Source: Streptomyces rubrogriseus (GTDB lineage: Bacteria; Actinomycetota; Actinomycetes; Streptomycetales; Streptomycetaceae). From it: a stretch of 64,000 bases of DNA. The stretch lies in NCBI RefSeq assembly GCF_027947575.1, contig NZ_CP116256.1:7564001-7628000 (forward strand), given 5' to 3'. Below the pieces are notes generated by a model, which did no database searches, was not told the DNA's origin, and saw only the letters and a program-made list of their open reading frames with translations. Shown one piece after another: positions 29,491 through 38,061 of this stretch. The translations under genes and the position numbers were made by a program. The first letter of the stretch is position 1, and each line of letters begins with the position of its first letter.

Positions 29491-29847
29491 TCAGCCCTCC
29501 ATCAGCTCGCGTACCTCGCAGGTCACCGTCCAGTACTCCTCGTGCACCTTCAGGAACCGCTTGGTCCACTCGACCGCCTCGGCCCGGTCCTTGGCCTGGA
29601 GGAGGGAGTAGCCGCCGATGACCTCCTTGGTCTCGGTGAAGGGCCCGTCGGTGACGGAGATCTGCCCGCCCTCGTAGTGGACGCGGGTGCCCTGGCTGGT
29701 CGGGGTCAGGCCGGCGGTGTCCAGCAGGACGCCGGCCTTGGTCATCTCCTCCATCAGCTGCTCCATCCGCTGGATCAGCTCGGGGCTGGGGCCGCCGGCG
29801 AGGGCGTCGGACTCCTCGATGCGGATGAGGGACAGGTAGCGGGGCAT
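29491..29847 (-). CDS. YCII/DGPF domain protein, partner of ECF sigma
   Basis: 118 aa. It has the eponymous motif TDGPFTETKEVIGGYSLLQA and an N-terminal MPRYLSLIRIEE strand. DGPF proteins are the standing neighbours of ECF42-type sigma factors and are thought to belong to their circuit, but their biochemical role is unknown. ATG start with GAGGAG at the ideal distance; the sigma gene starts 62 bases downstream in the same direction. Confidence 0.95.
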   Translation of the reverse strand: MPRYLSLIRIEESDALAGGPSPELIQRMEQLMEEMTKAGVLLDTAGLTPTSQGTRVHYEGGQISVTDGPFTETKEVIGGYSLLQAKDRAEAVEWTKRFLKVHEEYWTVTCEVRELMEG

Positions 29848-29957
29848 GGTGGCTCCTCGGGTGGTCGTGCTGCCGGGCTTCTCCCGGCCTCTCACCCTTG
29901 CGTCGAACGGGCCGGCCGCGGATCGACACGCGCCGGGAAGTTTTCCGGGGACTTCTC

Positions 29958-30995
29958 TCAGCGCAGCGATTCCCACAGCTCGGCGGCGTCCGGCTGGTCG
30001 GCCACGACCCGGTTGGGGTCCGAGGGGGCGGGCAGCACCGGCATCGTCAGTGTGCGTACGTCGTCCGCGGCGAGGTCCCCGAGGCTGCGGCCCAGGTTCG
30101 TCAGCTCGCCCAGCGAGTCCAGGCCGGTGTCGGTGGTGAGGCTGCCGGTGAGCGCGTCGGCGACCTGGTAGAGCTGTGCGGGGTCGGTGAGCAGGTCGGT
30201 GGCGGAGACCTGTTCGAGGAGCGCCTTGACGAGCTTGTGCTGGAGCTCTATCCGGGCGAGGTCGCTGCCGCCGGCCAGTCCGTACCGGGTGCGGGCCAGG
30301 CCGAGGGCCTCGGTGCCGTCGAGGTGGTGGGTGCCCGCGTCCAGGTGCAGGTGGCTCTTGTCGTCGTCGATGTCCACGTCCGTGGTGACGGTGACCCCGC
30401 CGAGCGCGTCCACCAGGTCGGCGAAGCCGGAGAAGTCGACCTCGACGTAGTGGTCCATGCGCACGCCGGTGAGCGTCTCGACGGTCTTCACGGCGCAGAC
30501 CGGCCCGCCCAGTTCGTAGGCGGTGTTGAACATCGCGCCGCTCGCCGCCCTGGTCGTACCGCCGGACGGCAATGGGCAGGAGGGCCGCTCGACGAGGGTG
30601 TCGCGCGGGATGCTGACGACGGTGGCGGCGGTGCGGCCGGCGTCCAGGTGGACGACCATGGCCGTGTCCGAGCGGGCTCCGCCGCTGTCGCCGCCGCCCA
30701 GCTCCTGGTTCTCCTCGCCGGTGCGCGAGTCGGAGCCGAGGACCAGGATGTTCAGGGCGCCGGTGGGCACCGGGGAGGCGGAGGGCGAGGCGGAGGGGAC
30801 GGTGACCGGTCGCGCGGGGCGGTCGTCTCCGAGCGCGCCGTTGATGTCGACGCTCCTGATGTTGCCGTTCAGGTGCCAGTAGGCCCAGCCCGCCGCCCCG
30901 GCGCCGAGCAGCAGGGAGCCGGCCAGGGCCAGACCGGCCACCCTCAACGCCTTCCGGCGGCCGCCCCGCCCGTCCTGTCCGCCCCGCGCCGCCAT
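29958..30995 (-). CDS. LytR-CpsA-Psr (LCP) family protein
   Basis: 345 aa. Short basic cytoplasmic end, one transmembrane segment at about 18-38, then the LCP domain: LNILVLGSDSRTG, ARSDTAMVVHLD, ATVVSIPRDTLVE, and ALGLARTRYGLAGGSDLARI with the conserved Arg residues that bind polyprenyl phosphate. LCP enzymes attach teichoic acid-like or other glycopolymers to peptidoglycan. ATG start. The gene is between the DGPF gene and the LacI regulator and looks monocistronic. Confidence 0.94.
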   Translation of the reverse strand: MAARGGQDGRGGRRKALRVAGLALAGSLLLGAGAAGWAYWHLNGNIRSVDINGALGDDRPARPVTVPSASPSASPVPTGALNILVLGSDSRTGEENQELGGGDSGGARSDTAMVVHLDAGRTAATVVSIPRDTLVERPSCPLPSGGTTRAASGAMFNTAYELGGPVCAVKTVETLTGVRMDHYVEVDFSGFADLVDALGGVTVTTDVDIDDDKSHLHLDAGTHHLDGTEALGLARTRYGLAGGSDLARIELQHKLVKALLEQVSATDLLTDPAQLYQVADALTGSLTTDTGLDSLGELTNLGRSLGDLAADDVRTLTMPVLPAPSDPNRVVADQPDAAELWESLR

Positions 30996-31133
30996 GCGTC
31001 AGCCCCCGCCCCGCCCGTCCCGTCCGCGTCCCCACCCGGATGCCCCACCGGAAGGAACATAAGTCCGAATTATTGAAACTGGAACAGGTGGGTCGGGCTT
31101 CTGCGGAAATTCTCAGACTGGGGGCTTATCCGC

Positions 31134-32201
31134 TCATCCCGCGACGGCCTGGCCCTCCCGGGGCGGCGCCGTGCTGCTGCGCACCTCCAGGCTGGTGGCC
31201 AGCTCCACGCGGGTCGCCGTCGAGGAGCGGTCCTCCCGCCCGAGGTCCAGGACCAGCCGCGCCGCCGCCTCGGCCATCTCCATCAGCGGCTGCCGTACGG
31301 TCGTCAGCGGCGGTCCCACCCAGCGGGCCACCGGCAGGTCGTCGAACCCGACCACGCTCAGGTCGTGCGGGATGCGCAGCCCCAGCTCACGCGCCGCCTC
31401 GTACAGGCCGAGCGCCTGGAGGTCGTTGCCGGCGAAGACGGCGGTCGGGCGGTCCGGGCGGCGCAGCAGTTCGAGACCCTGCCGGTAGCCGGCCTCGTGG
31501 TGGAAGTCGCCGGTCACGATCAGGCCGGGGTCGACCGGCAGCCCCGCCGTCTCCAGGGCGGCCCGGTAGCCGTCGACGCGGGCGCGGCTGCACATCATGC
31601 GGGTGGGGCCGCTGATGGCGCCGATGCGGGTGTGCCCGAGGTCGACCAGGTGCCGGGTGGCGGCGAGGCCGCCCTGCCAGTTGGTGGCGCCGATGGACGG
31701 CACGTCGGCGCCCGGGTCGCCGGCCGGGTCCATCACCACGAACGGGATGGAGCGGCTGGTGAGCAGGGCACGCTGGGACTCGTCGAGGCCGGACAGGACC
31801 AGGATCACGCCGTGCGGGCGGCGGGCGGCGACCTGGTCGGCCCAGGTCCGGCCGGGCGTGAGGCGGCCCGCGCTCTCGGAGAGCACGACGCTGAGCCCGG
31901 CGTCCCTGGCCACGTTCTCCACGCCGCGGATGACCTCCATCGCCCAGGCGCTCTCCAGCTCGTGGAAGACCAGGTCGATCAGGGGCGAGCGGGTGGACTC
32001 GGCCCGCCTGCGGCGGTAACCGTGGGCGCGCAGCAGCTCCTCGACGCGGGCGCGGGTCGACGGGGCGACGTCGGCGCGGCCGTTGAGCACCTTCGAAACA
32101 GTCGGCGCCGACACACCGGCCTCGCGCGCGATCTCGGCGAGGGTCGCGGTCTGGGCGGACCGCTTTTGCGTCCGGGTTTCAGCGGGCTGCGGGGATGTCA
32201 T
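31134..32201 (-). CDS. LacI-family transcriptional regulator
   Basis: 355 aa. N-terminal helix-turn-helix with hinge TLAEIAREAGVSAPTVSKVL and NGRADVAPSTRARVEELL, then a periplasmic-binding-protein-like sugar domain (IDLVFHELESAWAMEVIRG, VFAGNDLQALGLYEAARELG, VGFDDLPVARWVGPPLTTVR). The Ile/Val after VGFDD and the DLQ motif are typical of sugar sensors. No sugar transport genes lie nearby, so the ligand is unknown. Start ATG 32201 with a TACGAT box ending 7 bases upstream. Confidence 0.94.
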   Translation of the reverse strand: MTSPQPAETRTQKRSAQTATLAEIAREAGVSAPTVSKVLNGRADVAPSTRARVEELLRAHGYRRRRAESTRSPLIDLVFHELESAWAMEVIRGVENVARDAGLSVVLSESAGRLTPGRTWADQVAARRPHGVILVLSGLDESQRALLTSRSIPFVVMDPAGDPGADVPSIGATNWQGGLAATRHLVDLGHTRIGAISGPTRMMCSRARVDGYRAALETAGLPVDPGLIVTGDFHHEAGYRQGLELLRRPDRPTAVFAGNDLQALGLYEAARELGLRIPHDLSVVGFDDLPVARWVGPPLTTVRQPLMEMAEAAARLVLDLGREDRSSTATRVELATSLEVRSSTAPPREGQAVAG

Positions 32202-32266
32202 GGCGGCGATCGTAACCCCATGAGGCCACCTGACGAAGGGGTCGGCGAACCGAGACCCCTCGGAAC

Positions 32267-32286
32267 ATTCGGCGTCAGTGCCGAAT
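32267..32286. promoter_or_regulatory. Palindrome at the border of small gene and lacI-type gene
   Basis: Perfect 7-bp inverted repeat ATTCGGC-N6-GCCGAAT ending at the stop codon of the 111-aa gene and 65 bases upstream of the LacI-type regulator. It could be a weak terminator or an operator. Confidence 0.4.
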
Positions 32287-32621
32287 CATTCGATCCGGCG
32301 GCCGCCGCCATCGCCGCTCCGGCCCGACTCGGCCGGCTCGACCGGCTGGACCGGCTCCACCGACTCGACCGGCTCCACCGACTCGAACCGCCAGCGGTGC
32401 ACCGCCCGCGTCACCAGGTCCCCGTCCGGTTCGGGCAGTTCCGGGAGTGCGGCGTCGTACGCGGCGTCCCACCAGGTGATGACGAGGACACGGTCCTGCG
32501 GGGCGCGCAGGGTCTCCCGGCGCAGCGGCCGCCGGGGCAGTTCCTGCCGCCGCGCCCAGGCCAGCAGCTCCCCGCCCCGGCCGGGCACGGCCCGCGCCTC
32601 CCACATCAGCGCGACGGTCAC
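32286..32621 (-). CDS. Small protein of unknown function coupled to tsaD
   Basis: 111 aa. GTG start overlapping the tsaD TGA (GTGA), so probably translated from the tsa mRNA. The front half resembles a small alpha/beta fold ([32 protein letters not shown]); the back has an acidic tail of [12 protein letters not shown] repeats encoded by a DNA repeat at about 32336-32390. I do not recognise a family; an antibiotic-biosynthesis-monooxygenase-like fold is possible but not supported by key residues. Confidence 0.8.
   Translation of the reverse strand: MTVALMWEARAVPGRGGELLAWARRQELPRRPLRRETLRAPQDRVLVITWWDAAYDAALPELPEPDGDLVTRAVHRWRFESVEPVESVEPVQPVEPAESGRSGDGGGRRIE
32336..32390. repeat. 18-bp-type repeat encoding VEPV(E/Q) tail
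   Basis: Degenerate tandem units of the form CGGCTCCACCGACTCGAC inside the 3' end of the 111-aa gene. Confidence 0.6.
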
Positions 32622-33736
32622 GAGTAGAGGTTCTCCTTGCTGACCTCGTGCACGTGGTCGTGGTCGTGACCGTGCGGGTGACCCTGTCCCGGCACGTGCG
32701 GCTCCGTCACCGGCAGGGAGGAGTCCGCGGAGAGGTCCCAGTCGGAGGCGGCCCGGTTCCGGGCGACCATCTCGGCGCCGAGCGCGGCGACCATCGCGCC
32801 GTTGTCCGTGCACAGCTTGGGGCGCGGCACCCGCAGCCGGATCCCGGCCGCCTCGCACCGCTCCTGGGCCAGCGCCCGCAGCCGCGAGTTGGCGGCCACG
32901 CCGCCGCCGATCATCAGGTGGTCCACGCCCTCGTCCTTGCAGGCCCGCACCGCCTTGCGGGTCAGCACGTCCACGACCGCCTCCTGGAAGGACGCCGACA
33001 CGTCACGCACCGGCACCTCCTCCCCCGCCGCCCGCTTCGCCTCGATCCAGCGGGCCACGGCCGTCTTCAGACCGGAGAAGGAGAAGTCGTACGCCGCGTC
33101 GCGCGGGCCGGTCAGCCCGCGCGGGAAGGCGATCGCGTTCGGGTCGCCCTCGCGCGCGTACCGGTCGATGACCGGGCCGCCGGGGAAGCCCAGGTTCAGC
33201 ACTCGGGCGATCTTGTCGAAGGCCTCGCCGGCCGCGTCGTCGATGGTGGCGCCGAGGGGGCGGACGTCCGAGGTGATGTCCGTGGACAGGAGCAGCGAGG
33301 AGTGCCCGCCCGAGACCAGCAGTGCCATCGTCGGCTCGGGCAGCGCGCCGTGTTCGAGCTGGTCGACGCAGATGTGCGAGGCGAGGTGGTTCACGCCGTA
33401 GAGCGGCTTGCCCAGCGCGTAGGCGTACGCCTTGGCCGCCGAGACGCCGACCAGCAGGGCACCCGCGAGGCCGGGCCCGGCGGTGACGGCGATGCCGTCG
33501 AGGTCGCGGGCGCTCACCCCCGCCTCCTTGAGGGCGCGGTCGATGGTCGGCACCATCGCCTCCAGGTGGGCGCGGCTGGCCACCTCCGGGACGACGCCGC
33601 CGAAGCGGGCGTGCTCGTCGACGCTGGACGCGACGGCGTCGGCCAGCAGGGTGGTGCCGCGCACGACACCGACGCCGGTCTCGTCGCAGGAGGTCTCGAT
33701 CCCCAGGACGAGAGGCTCGTCGCGTGAGTCAGCCAT
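32618..33736 (-). CDS. tsaD: tRNA t6A synthase subunit TsaD (Kae1)
   Basis: Transfers threonylcarbamoyl from its adenylate to A37 of ANN-decoding tRNAs, with TsaB and TsaE. 372 aa. ASKHA-fold motifs: [15 protein letters not shown], the metal-binding HLASHICV (HxxxH), and [10 protein letters not shown]. The C-terminus carries an extra His-rich tail ([13 protein letters not shown]) of about 25 residues not needed in other TsaD proteins. ATG start overlapping the rimI stop by 8 bases. Confidence 0.97.
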   Translation of the reverse strand: MADSRDEPLVLGIETSCDETGVGVVRGTTLLADAVASSVDEHARFGGVVPEVASRAHLEAMVPTIDRALKEAGVSARDLDGIAVTAGPGLAGALLVGVSAAKAYAYALGKPLYGVNHLASHICVDQLEHGALPEPTMALLVSGGHSSLLLSTDITSDVRPLGATIDDAAGEAFDKIARVLNLGFPGGPVIDRYAREGDPNAIAFPRGLTGPRDAAYDFSFSGLKTAVARWIEAKRAAGEEVPVRDVSASFQEAVVDVLTRKAVRACKDEGVDHLMIGGGVAANSRLRALAQERCEAAGIRLRVPRPKLCTDNGAMVAALGAEMVARNRAASDWDLSADSSLPVTEPHVPGQGHPHGHDHDHVHEVSKENLYS

Positions 33737-34262
33737 GGTTCTCGGTTCCTCGTTCGGTTCCCGGTACGGAGGTGGACGGGTCGGTCAGGCGCATCACCAG
33801 GGCGTCCACGTTCCCCGGCTGGTAGTAGCCGCGTCTGAAGCCGATGGGCTCGAAGCCGAAGCGCTCGTACAGCCGCTGGGCGCGGGTGTTGTCCACCCGG
33901 CACTCGAGCAGCACCTCGGCGCACTCGAAGTCGGTCGCCGCGCGCAGCAGCTCGGTCAGCAGCCGCGCGCCGAGGCCGGTGCCCCAGTGGTCGCGGGCGA
34001 CGGCGATGGTCTGCACGTCGGCCTGCTCGCCGGAGGTGACCAGGCCCGCGTAGCCGACGACGTGGCCGTCCTCCTCGGCGACCAGGTAGCGCCTGGTCGC
34101 GCCGGGCCCGCGCGCGTGCGCCAGCTCGGACCAGAACATCCCCCGCGACCAGGCGTCCTCGGGGAACAGCTCCCGCTCCATGCGCAGCACGGGGTCGATG
34201 TCCCACCAGCGCATCTCGCGCAGCGCGGCGGGTACGGACTCGGCAGTGGCTGGCTCGGTCAC
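33729..34262 (-). CDS. rimI: Ribosomal-protein-alanine N-acetyltransferase RimI
   Basis: 177 aa GNAT acetyltransferase. Acetyl-CoA loop [19 protein letters not shown] (R/QxxGxG/A form), then [18 protein letters not shown], the RimI signature region. GTG start overlapping the tsaB TGA as GTGA. Its place between tsaB and tsaD is the conserved order. The natural substrate in actinobacteria is not certain; S18 acetylation is the E. coli role. Confidence 0.93.
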   Translation of the reverse strand: MTEPATAESVPAALREMRWWDIDPVLRMERELFPEDAWSRGMFWSELAHARGPGATRRYLVAEEDGHVVGYAGLVTSGEQADVQTIAVARDHWGTGLGARLLTELLRAATDFECAEVLLECRVDNTRAQRLYERFGFEPIGFRRGYYQPGNVDALVMRLTDPSTSVPGTERGTENHG

Positions 34263-34912
34263 TTCGGGGTGACCACCTTGTAGTTCTTGGGGACCTGGGC
34301 ATCCGGACGGCGCAGGTACAGCGGCCGGGGCGCGGGCAGCTCCTCCCCCGCCGCCAGCTTCTCGGCGGCCAGCCGGGCCAGCGCGGCGGCGGACACGTGC
34401 TCCGGCTCGTGCGCCCGGGGGAAGGTGTCCGGGTAGAGCAGCGCGCCCGCGCCGACGGCCGGGAGCCCGGCCACCTGCCCGGCGATGTCGGCGGGCCGGT
34501 CCACGGCAGGGTCGGTGAGCCGGGTGCGGGAGTCGGCGTACCGCGCCCAGTAGACCTCCTTGCGGCGGGCGTCGGTCGCCACCACGAAGGGGCCCTCCAG
34601 GTCGGCGGCGAACGCGAGGCCGTCCAGTGTGCACACGCCGTGCACGGGCACGCCGAGCGCGAGCCCGAAGGCGTCCGCGGTCATCAGGCCGACCCGCAGC
34701 CCCGTGTACGGGCCGGGGCCGATGCCTGCGACGACGGCGGTGACGGCGTCGAGCCGCAGACCGGCCTCCGCGAGCACCCGGTCCACGGCGGGCAGCAGCA
34801 GCTCACCGTGCCGGCGCGCGTCGACCTGGCTCGACGAGGCGATGACGTCCGTACCGTCGTGCAGCGCGACGGTCACGGCGGGCGTGGCGGTATCCAGAGC
34901 GAGCAAGAGCAC
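34259..34912 (-). CDS. tsaB: tRNA t6A biosynthesis protein TsaB
   Basis: 217 aa partner of TsaD and TsaE. ASKHA N-terminal fold (LLALDTATPAVTVALHDG), the family motif GPGPYTGLRVGLMTADAFGL, and VVATDARRKEVYWARY. GTG start with TAGGCT 6 nt upstream and no ribosome binding site, hence probably leaderless. First gene of the tsaB-rimI-tsaD-small gene operon, all overlapping. A 23-bp perfect inverted repeat sits just upstream of the -10 box. Confidence 0.95.
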   Translation of the reverse strand: MLLLALDTATPAVTVALHDGTDVIASSSQVDARRHGELLLPAVDRVLAEAGLRLDAVTAVVAGIGPGPYTGLRVGLMTADAFGLALGVPVHGVCTLDGLAFAADLEGPFVVATDARRKEVYWARYADSRTRLTDPAVDRPADIAGQVAGLPAVGAGALLYPDTFPRAHEPEHVSAAALARLAAEKLAAGEELPAPRPLYLRRPDAQVPKNYKVVTPK

Positions 34913-34918
34913 GCAAAC

Positions 34919-34924
34919 AGCCTA
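34919..34924 (-). promoter_or_regulatory. Putative -10 box of tsaB
   Basis: TAGGCT 6 nt before the GTG start. The -35 region falls inside the 34925-34986 inverted repeat. Confidence 0.5.
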
Positions 34925-34986
34925 GGGCCTGTCCGGCCATTCCCGTCGTTCGCCCGCGGGGCAGACGGGAATGGCCGGACAGGCCC
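34925..34986. repeat. Perfect 23-bp inverted repeat, tsaB upstream region
   Basis: Arms 34925-34947 (GGGCCTGTCCGGCCATTCCC and three more bases) and 34964-34986 are exact reverse complements with a 16-base spacer. It lies between two divergent genes, so it is not a terminator of either; it may be a very short mobile-element relic or a cis-acting RNA/DNA structure. Confidence 0.8.
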
Positions 34987-35170
34987 TGTGGGCGCCGCGG
35001 GGCCCGCGTCGGACGCCCTGTGGACAACCCGGGGACACCTGCCGGGCCCGGCACGGCCGCCCCGTGTCGCACAGTGCGATCACATGCTCACGTACTGCTA
35101 CCGTCGGCCGGGGTGCGGCACGCAGGACGCACACGCAGGACGCACGCGTACGACGACGAGGTGGTCGGCA

Positions 35171-35725
35171 GTGGCAAGCAGAAGCGCCGGTATCGTCACC
35201 GGCCTCACCACGGCGGCCCTCGTGACCATCGGCGCGCTGGCCCACCAGGCCTCCGTCAGCGCCCCCGCCGACCTCGGCCGGACCCACGCGACCACCAGCC
35301 CCGCCCCGGGCGCCGCCAAGGCACCGCGCGACCGGCGGCACCCGGACGCGCTGCCCGCCATGTCCGGGCAGGGTGAACGGGTGGTGTACTCGGTGGACGA
35401 CGACCGCGTGTGGCTGGTCGGCCCGGGGAACAAGGTGCGGCGTACCTTCGAGGTCACGCCCAGCACGGTCGATCCGGCACCGGGCGCCTACACGGTCACG
35501 TCCAGGTCCAACCGGATCACCGGGTCCGACGGCATCCCGGTCGAGCACGTGGTGCGCTTCACCGGCGCCCAGGGCGTGGCCGTCGGGTTCAGCGCGGCGG
35601 TCGACGGCTCGACGGCCGCGCCCGACCCGGACCGGCCCACCGGCGGCATCCGCGAGTCGCGCGCGGACGGCGACGCGATGTGGAAGTTCGCGACGATCGG
35701 ACGGCAGGTCGTCGTCGTCCCCTGA
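35171..35725 (+). CDS. Secreted LD-transpeptidase-like protein without catalytic Cys
   Basis: 184 aa. N-terminal signal or anchor segment (SAGIVTGLTTAALVTIGALA). The mature part follows the YkuD/LD-transpeptidase pattern: VVYSVDDDRVWLVGPGNKVR, then PAPGAYTVTSRSNR, then MWKFATIGRQVVVV at the end. Where active enzymes have SHGC(V/I)R, this has PTGGIRESRAD, so the nucleophilic Cys and His are gone. It may bind peptidoglycan without catalysis. GTG start with GAGGTGG 6 nt upstream. Confidence 0.78.
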   Translation: MASRSAGIVTGLTTAALVTIGALAHQASVSAPADLGRTHATTSPAPGAAKAPRDRRHPDALPAMSGQGERVVYSVDDDRVWLVGPGNKVRRTFEVTPSTVDPAPGAYTVTSRSNRITGSDGIPVEHVVRFTGAQGVAVGFSAAVDGSTAAPDPDRPTGGIRESRADGDAMWKFATIGRQVVVVP

Positions 35726-35783
35726 GACGCCGCACGCGTCCCCCGACGACGCCGCGCGGTACGTGCGGGCTCCCCGCAGGGCG

Positions 35784-36020
35784 TCAGGCGGCCTCTCGGT
35801 GGCTCTGCGGGTCCTGCCGGCTCTGCTGGTCCTGCCGGCTCTGCCGGTTCTGCTGGTCGCGGACCGGCCCGCGCGCCTCCGGCTCGGGGGCGCGGGGCGG
35901 CGTCGAGACCGCCGTCGCGGCGGCGCAGGAGGCGAGCAGGTCACGCATCGACACCCCGGCGGGCGCGGGCGGCTGGTGGCTCGGACGGCCCTGCGGCTGG
36001 GCCTGGGACACGGACGACAT
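35784..36020 (-). CDS. Small Gln/Arg-rich protein, 78 aa
   Basis: ATG start with a strong GGAGG site (5-6 nt spacing), which is the main argument for the gene. N-terminal half MSSVSQAQPQGRPSHQPPAP, then MRDLLASCAAATAVSTPP, then a repeat tail QSRQDQQSRQDPQS encoded by a ~15-bp DNA repeat at about 35812-35858. Function unknown; no signal peptide. Upstream lies a 16-bp palindrome. Confidence 0.6.
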   Translation of the reverse strand: MSSVSQAQPQGRPSHQPPAPAGVSMRDLLASCAAATAVSTPPRAPEPEARGPVRDQQNRQSRQDQQSRQDPQSHREAA

Positions 36021-36051
36021 GGACGCCTCCTGAAGCTCGGGGGCGGGCGCA

Positions 36052-36067
36052 GTAAGGCATGCCTAAC
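36052..36067. promoter_or_regulatory. Palindrome upstream of the 78-aa gene
   Basis: GTAAGGCATGCCTAAC, a palindrome with one mismatched pair, 32 bases before the start codon. It could be an operator. It has AGG/CCT half-sites like DtxR-type iron boxes but not their spacing, so no regulator is assigned. Confidence 0.45.
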
Positions 36068-36166
36068 TACGAGCCGAGTACCATGTGACCACGCGCAAGA
36101 CCCGGAACGCAATCTTTTGCCGACGCTTTGTCGGAAAATCCGGCGGGAGGGCCGCGCCGGGGCGGT

Positions 36167-36712
36167 TCAGCCGGCGAGGACGCTCACGTCGGCCCTGGCC
36201 CACCGCTCGCCCAGGCCGGTCACCGTCACGTGCCGCACCTCGTCCGTGGTGTCGCCGACGGCCCGCTCGATCCGGAGCCGCAGCCGGTCCTCGGTCAGCT
36301 CCTCGACCTTGCCCTCGCCCCACTCGACCACGATCACCGAGTCGGGCAGGGACACGTCGAGGTCGAGGTCCTCCATCTCGTCGAGGCCGCCGGAGAGCCG
36401 GTAGGCGTCCACGTGGACGAGCGGCGGACCGTCACCGAGCGAGGGGTGCACGCGGGCGATCACGAAGGTCGGGGAGGTCACGGCGCCCCGCACGCCGAGC
36501 CCTTCGCCGAGTCCGCGGGTCAGCGTCGTCTTGCCCGCGCCCAGCTCCCCGCTGAGCATCACCAGGTCACCGGCGCGCAGCAGCTTCGCGAGCCTGCGGC
36601 CCAGTTCCCGCATCTGCTCGGGCGAGGTGACGGTGATCTCGACGTCGGCGGGCCCTGAGGCTCCGGAGGGTCCGGACGGCTCAGCCGGGCCCTGTGCTGC
36701 TGGTGCTTCCAT
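36167..36712 (-). CDS. tsaE: tRNA t6A biosynthesis ATPase TsaE
   Basis: 181 aa ATPase needed to cycle the TsaBD complex. Walker A GELGAGKTTLTRGLGEGLG, then SPTFVIARVH and the Asp/Tyr motif LVHVDAYRL; EWGEG follows. A Pro/Gly/Ser-rich N-terminal extension of about 22 residues is present. ATG start overlapping the upstream hydrolase gene by 32 bases, so they are cotranscribed. Confidence 0.95.
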   Translation of the reverse strand: MEAPAAQGPAEPSGPSGASGPADVEITVTSPEQMRELGRRLAKLLRAGDLVMLSGELGAGKTTLTRGLGEGLGVRGAVTSPTFVIARVHPSLGDGPPLVHVDAYRLSGGLDEMEDLDLDVSLPDSVIVVEWGEGKVEELTEDRLRLRIERAVGDTTDEVRHVTVTGLGERWARADVSVLAG

Positions 36713-37937
36713 AACCGTCCACGGTAGCCGCTGTGGGCACGGCGCCCGCGCGGGCGAGCAGGTCGGCGAGGCGGTCGGTGACCAGCTCCGGGTGCTCCAG
36801 CATCACCAGGTGCCCCGCGTCGGGGACCAGCACCAGCTCGGCGTCCGGCAGCAGGTCGGCGATCGCCTCGCTGTGCTCGCTCGGCGTCACCAGGTCCCGC
36901 ACCCCGGCCAGGACCAGGACCGGAAGGCCCGCGAAGTGGGCGAGGGCCTCGGTCTTGTCGTGGTCGTTGAAGGCCGGGTAGTACTCGGCGACGACGTCGA
37001 TCGGCGTCGACTCGATCATCCGCTCGGCGAACCGGGCCACGGCCGGGTCGACGTCCCGGGACGCGAACGAGTACCGCTTGATGATCCCGGCGAACAGGTC
37101 CGCCGTCGCCCGCCGCCCCCGCTCCACCAGCTCGGCCCGCTGCCCCAGCGCCCTGAGCACGCCCGGCAGCACCCGCCGCACCGCGTTGACGCCGGCCACC
37201 GGCAGCCCGAAGTTGACCTCGCCGAGCCGCCCGGACGACGTACCGACGAGGGCGACGCCGACGACGCGCTCGCGGACCAGGTCGGGGAAGGCGTCGGCCA
37301 GCGCCATCACGGTCATGCCGCCCATGGAGTGGCCGACCAGCACGATCGGGCCCTCGGGCGCGGCCGCGTCGATGACGGCCTTGAGGTCGCGGCCCAGTTC
37401 CTCGATGCTGACCGGCCGGTCGTCCCGCGTCTGGGCCACGCCCCGCCCGGACCGGCCGTGGCTGCGCTGGTCCCAGTAGACGGCGCGGACGACGCCCCTG
37501 AGGGCCGCCCGCTGGAAGTGCCAGGAGTCCTGGTTGAGGCAGTAGCCGTGGCTGAAGACGACGGTGACGGGTGCGGGCGCCTTGCGGCCGAACAGCCGCC
37601 TGCGGCGCGGGGCGGGGTCGGCCCCGGCCTCCGGGTCGAGGTCGTCGACCTCGTAGTACAGCTCGGTGCCGTCCTCGGCGTACGCCTTGCCGGGCGTGCC
37701 GCGCAGTCCGCCGTAGGGGCCCGTCGAGTCGAGGGCGAGGCGGGCCTTCTGGCGCATCCCGCGGCCGACGGTGAGCCGTTCTATCGCGACGCCGGCCGCG
37801 GCGCCGGCCGCGACCACGCCTATCGCGACCCCGGCTATGCCGGTCGCCCGGCGCCAGCCGCCGGCGGCGGCCTCGGTGGCGGCCTCCGTGGCGGAGGCGA
37901 CGGCCGCCGCGACGGCCTCCGCGTTGCTCTCGCTCAC
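36681..37937 (-). CDS. Alpha/beta hydrolase with N-terminal membrane segment
   Basis: 418 aa. A hydrophobic segment at about residues 30-50 (ATGIAGVAIGVVAAGAAAGV) is followed by an alpha/beta-hydrolase fold: oxyanion-hole region VVFSHGYCLNQDSW, nucleophile elbow VGHSMGGMT, acid LAGVRDLVTP and catalytic His in VPDAGHLVMLEHPE. Substrate unknown. GTG start chosen because GAGGAG stands 8 nt upstream. It sits between alr and tsaE, a conserved order in Streptomyces. Confidence 0.92.
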   Translation of the reverse strand: MSESNAEAVAAAVASATEAATEAAAGGWRRATGIAGVAIGVVAAGAAAGVAIERLTVGRGMRQKARLALDSTGPYGGLRGTPGKAYAEDGTELYYEVDDLDPEAGADPAPRRRRLFGRKAPAPVTVVFSHGYCLNQDSWHFQRAALRGVVRAVYWDQRSHGRSGRGVAQTRDDRPVSIEELGRDLKAVIDAAAPEGPIVLVGHSMGGMTVMALADAFPDLVRERVVGVALVGTSSGRLGEVNFGLPVAGVNAVRRVLPGVLRALGQRAELVERGRRATADLFAGIIKRYSFASRDVDPAVARFAERMIESTPIDVVAEYYPAFNDHDKTEALAHFAGLPVLVLAGVRDLVTPSEHSEAIADLLPDAELVLVPDAGHLVMLEHPELVTDRLADLLARAGAVPTAATVDGYGSTSSTGPG

Positions 37938-38061
37938 GTGCACCGCTCCTCTTCGCCGGGCCGTGCGGACGCCCGCCGGCCACTGATTCACCTGAACGCG
38001 CGGCCCCCGCGCGTCACGCCGCCGACGGGCGCGTCACTCGTCGACCGCTATGCGTTGACCG

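Noticed and set aside
35784..36020. RiPP precursor peptide (ASCAAATAVSTPP core)
   Set aside because: No modifying enzyme, protease or transporter gene is nearby, and the tail is a Gln/Arg repeat.
36052..36067. DtxR/DmdR iron box
   Set aside because: The half-sites are too close together compared with the 19-bp consensus; kept only as an unassigned palindrome.
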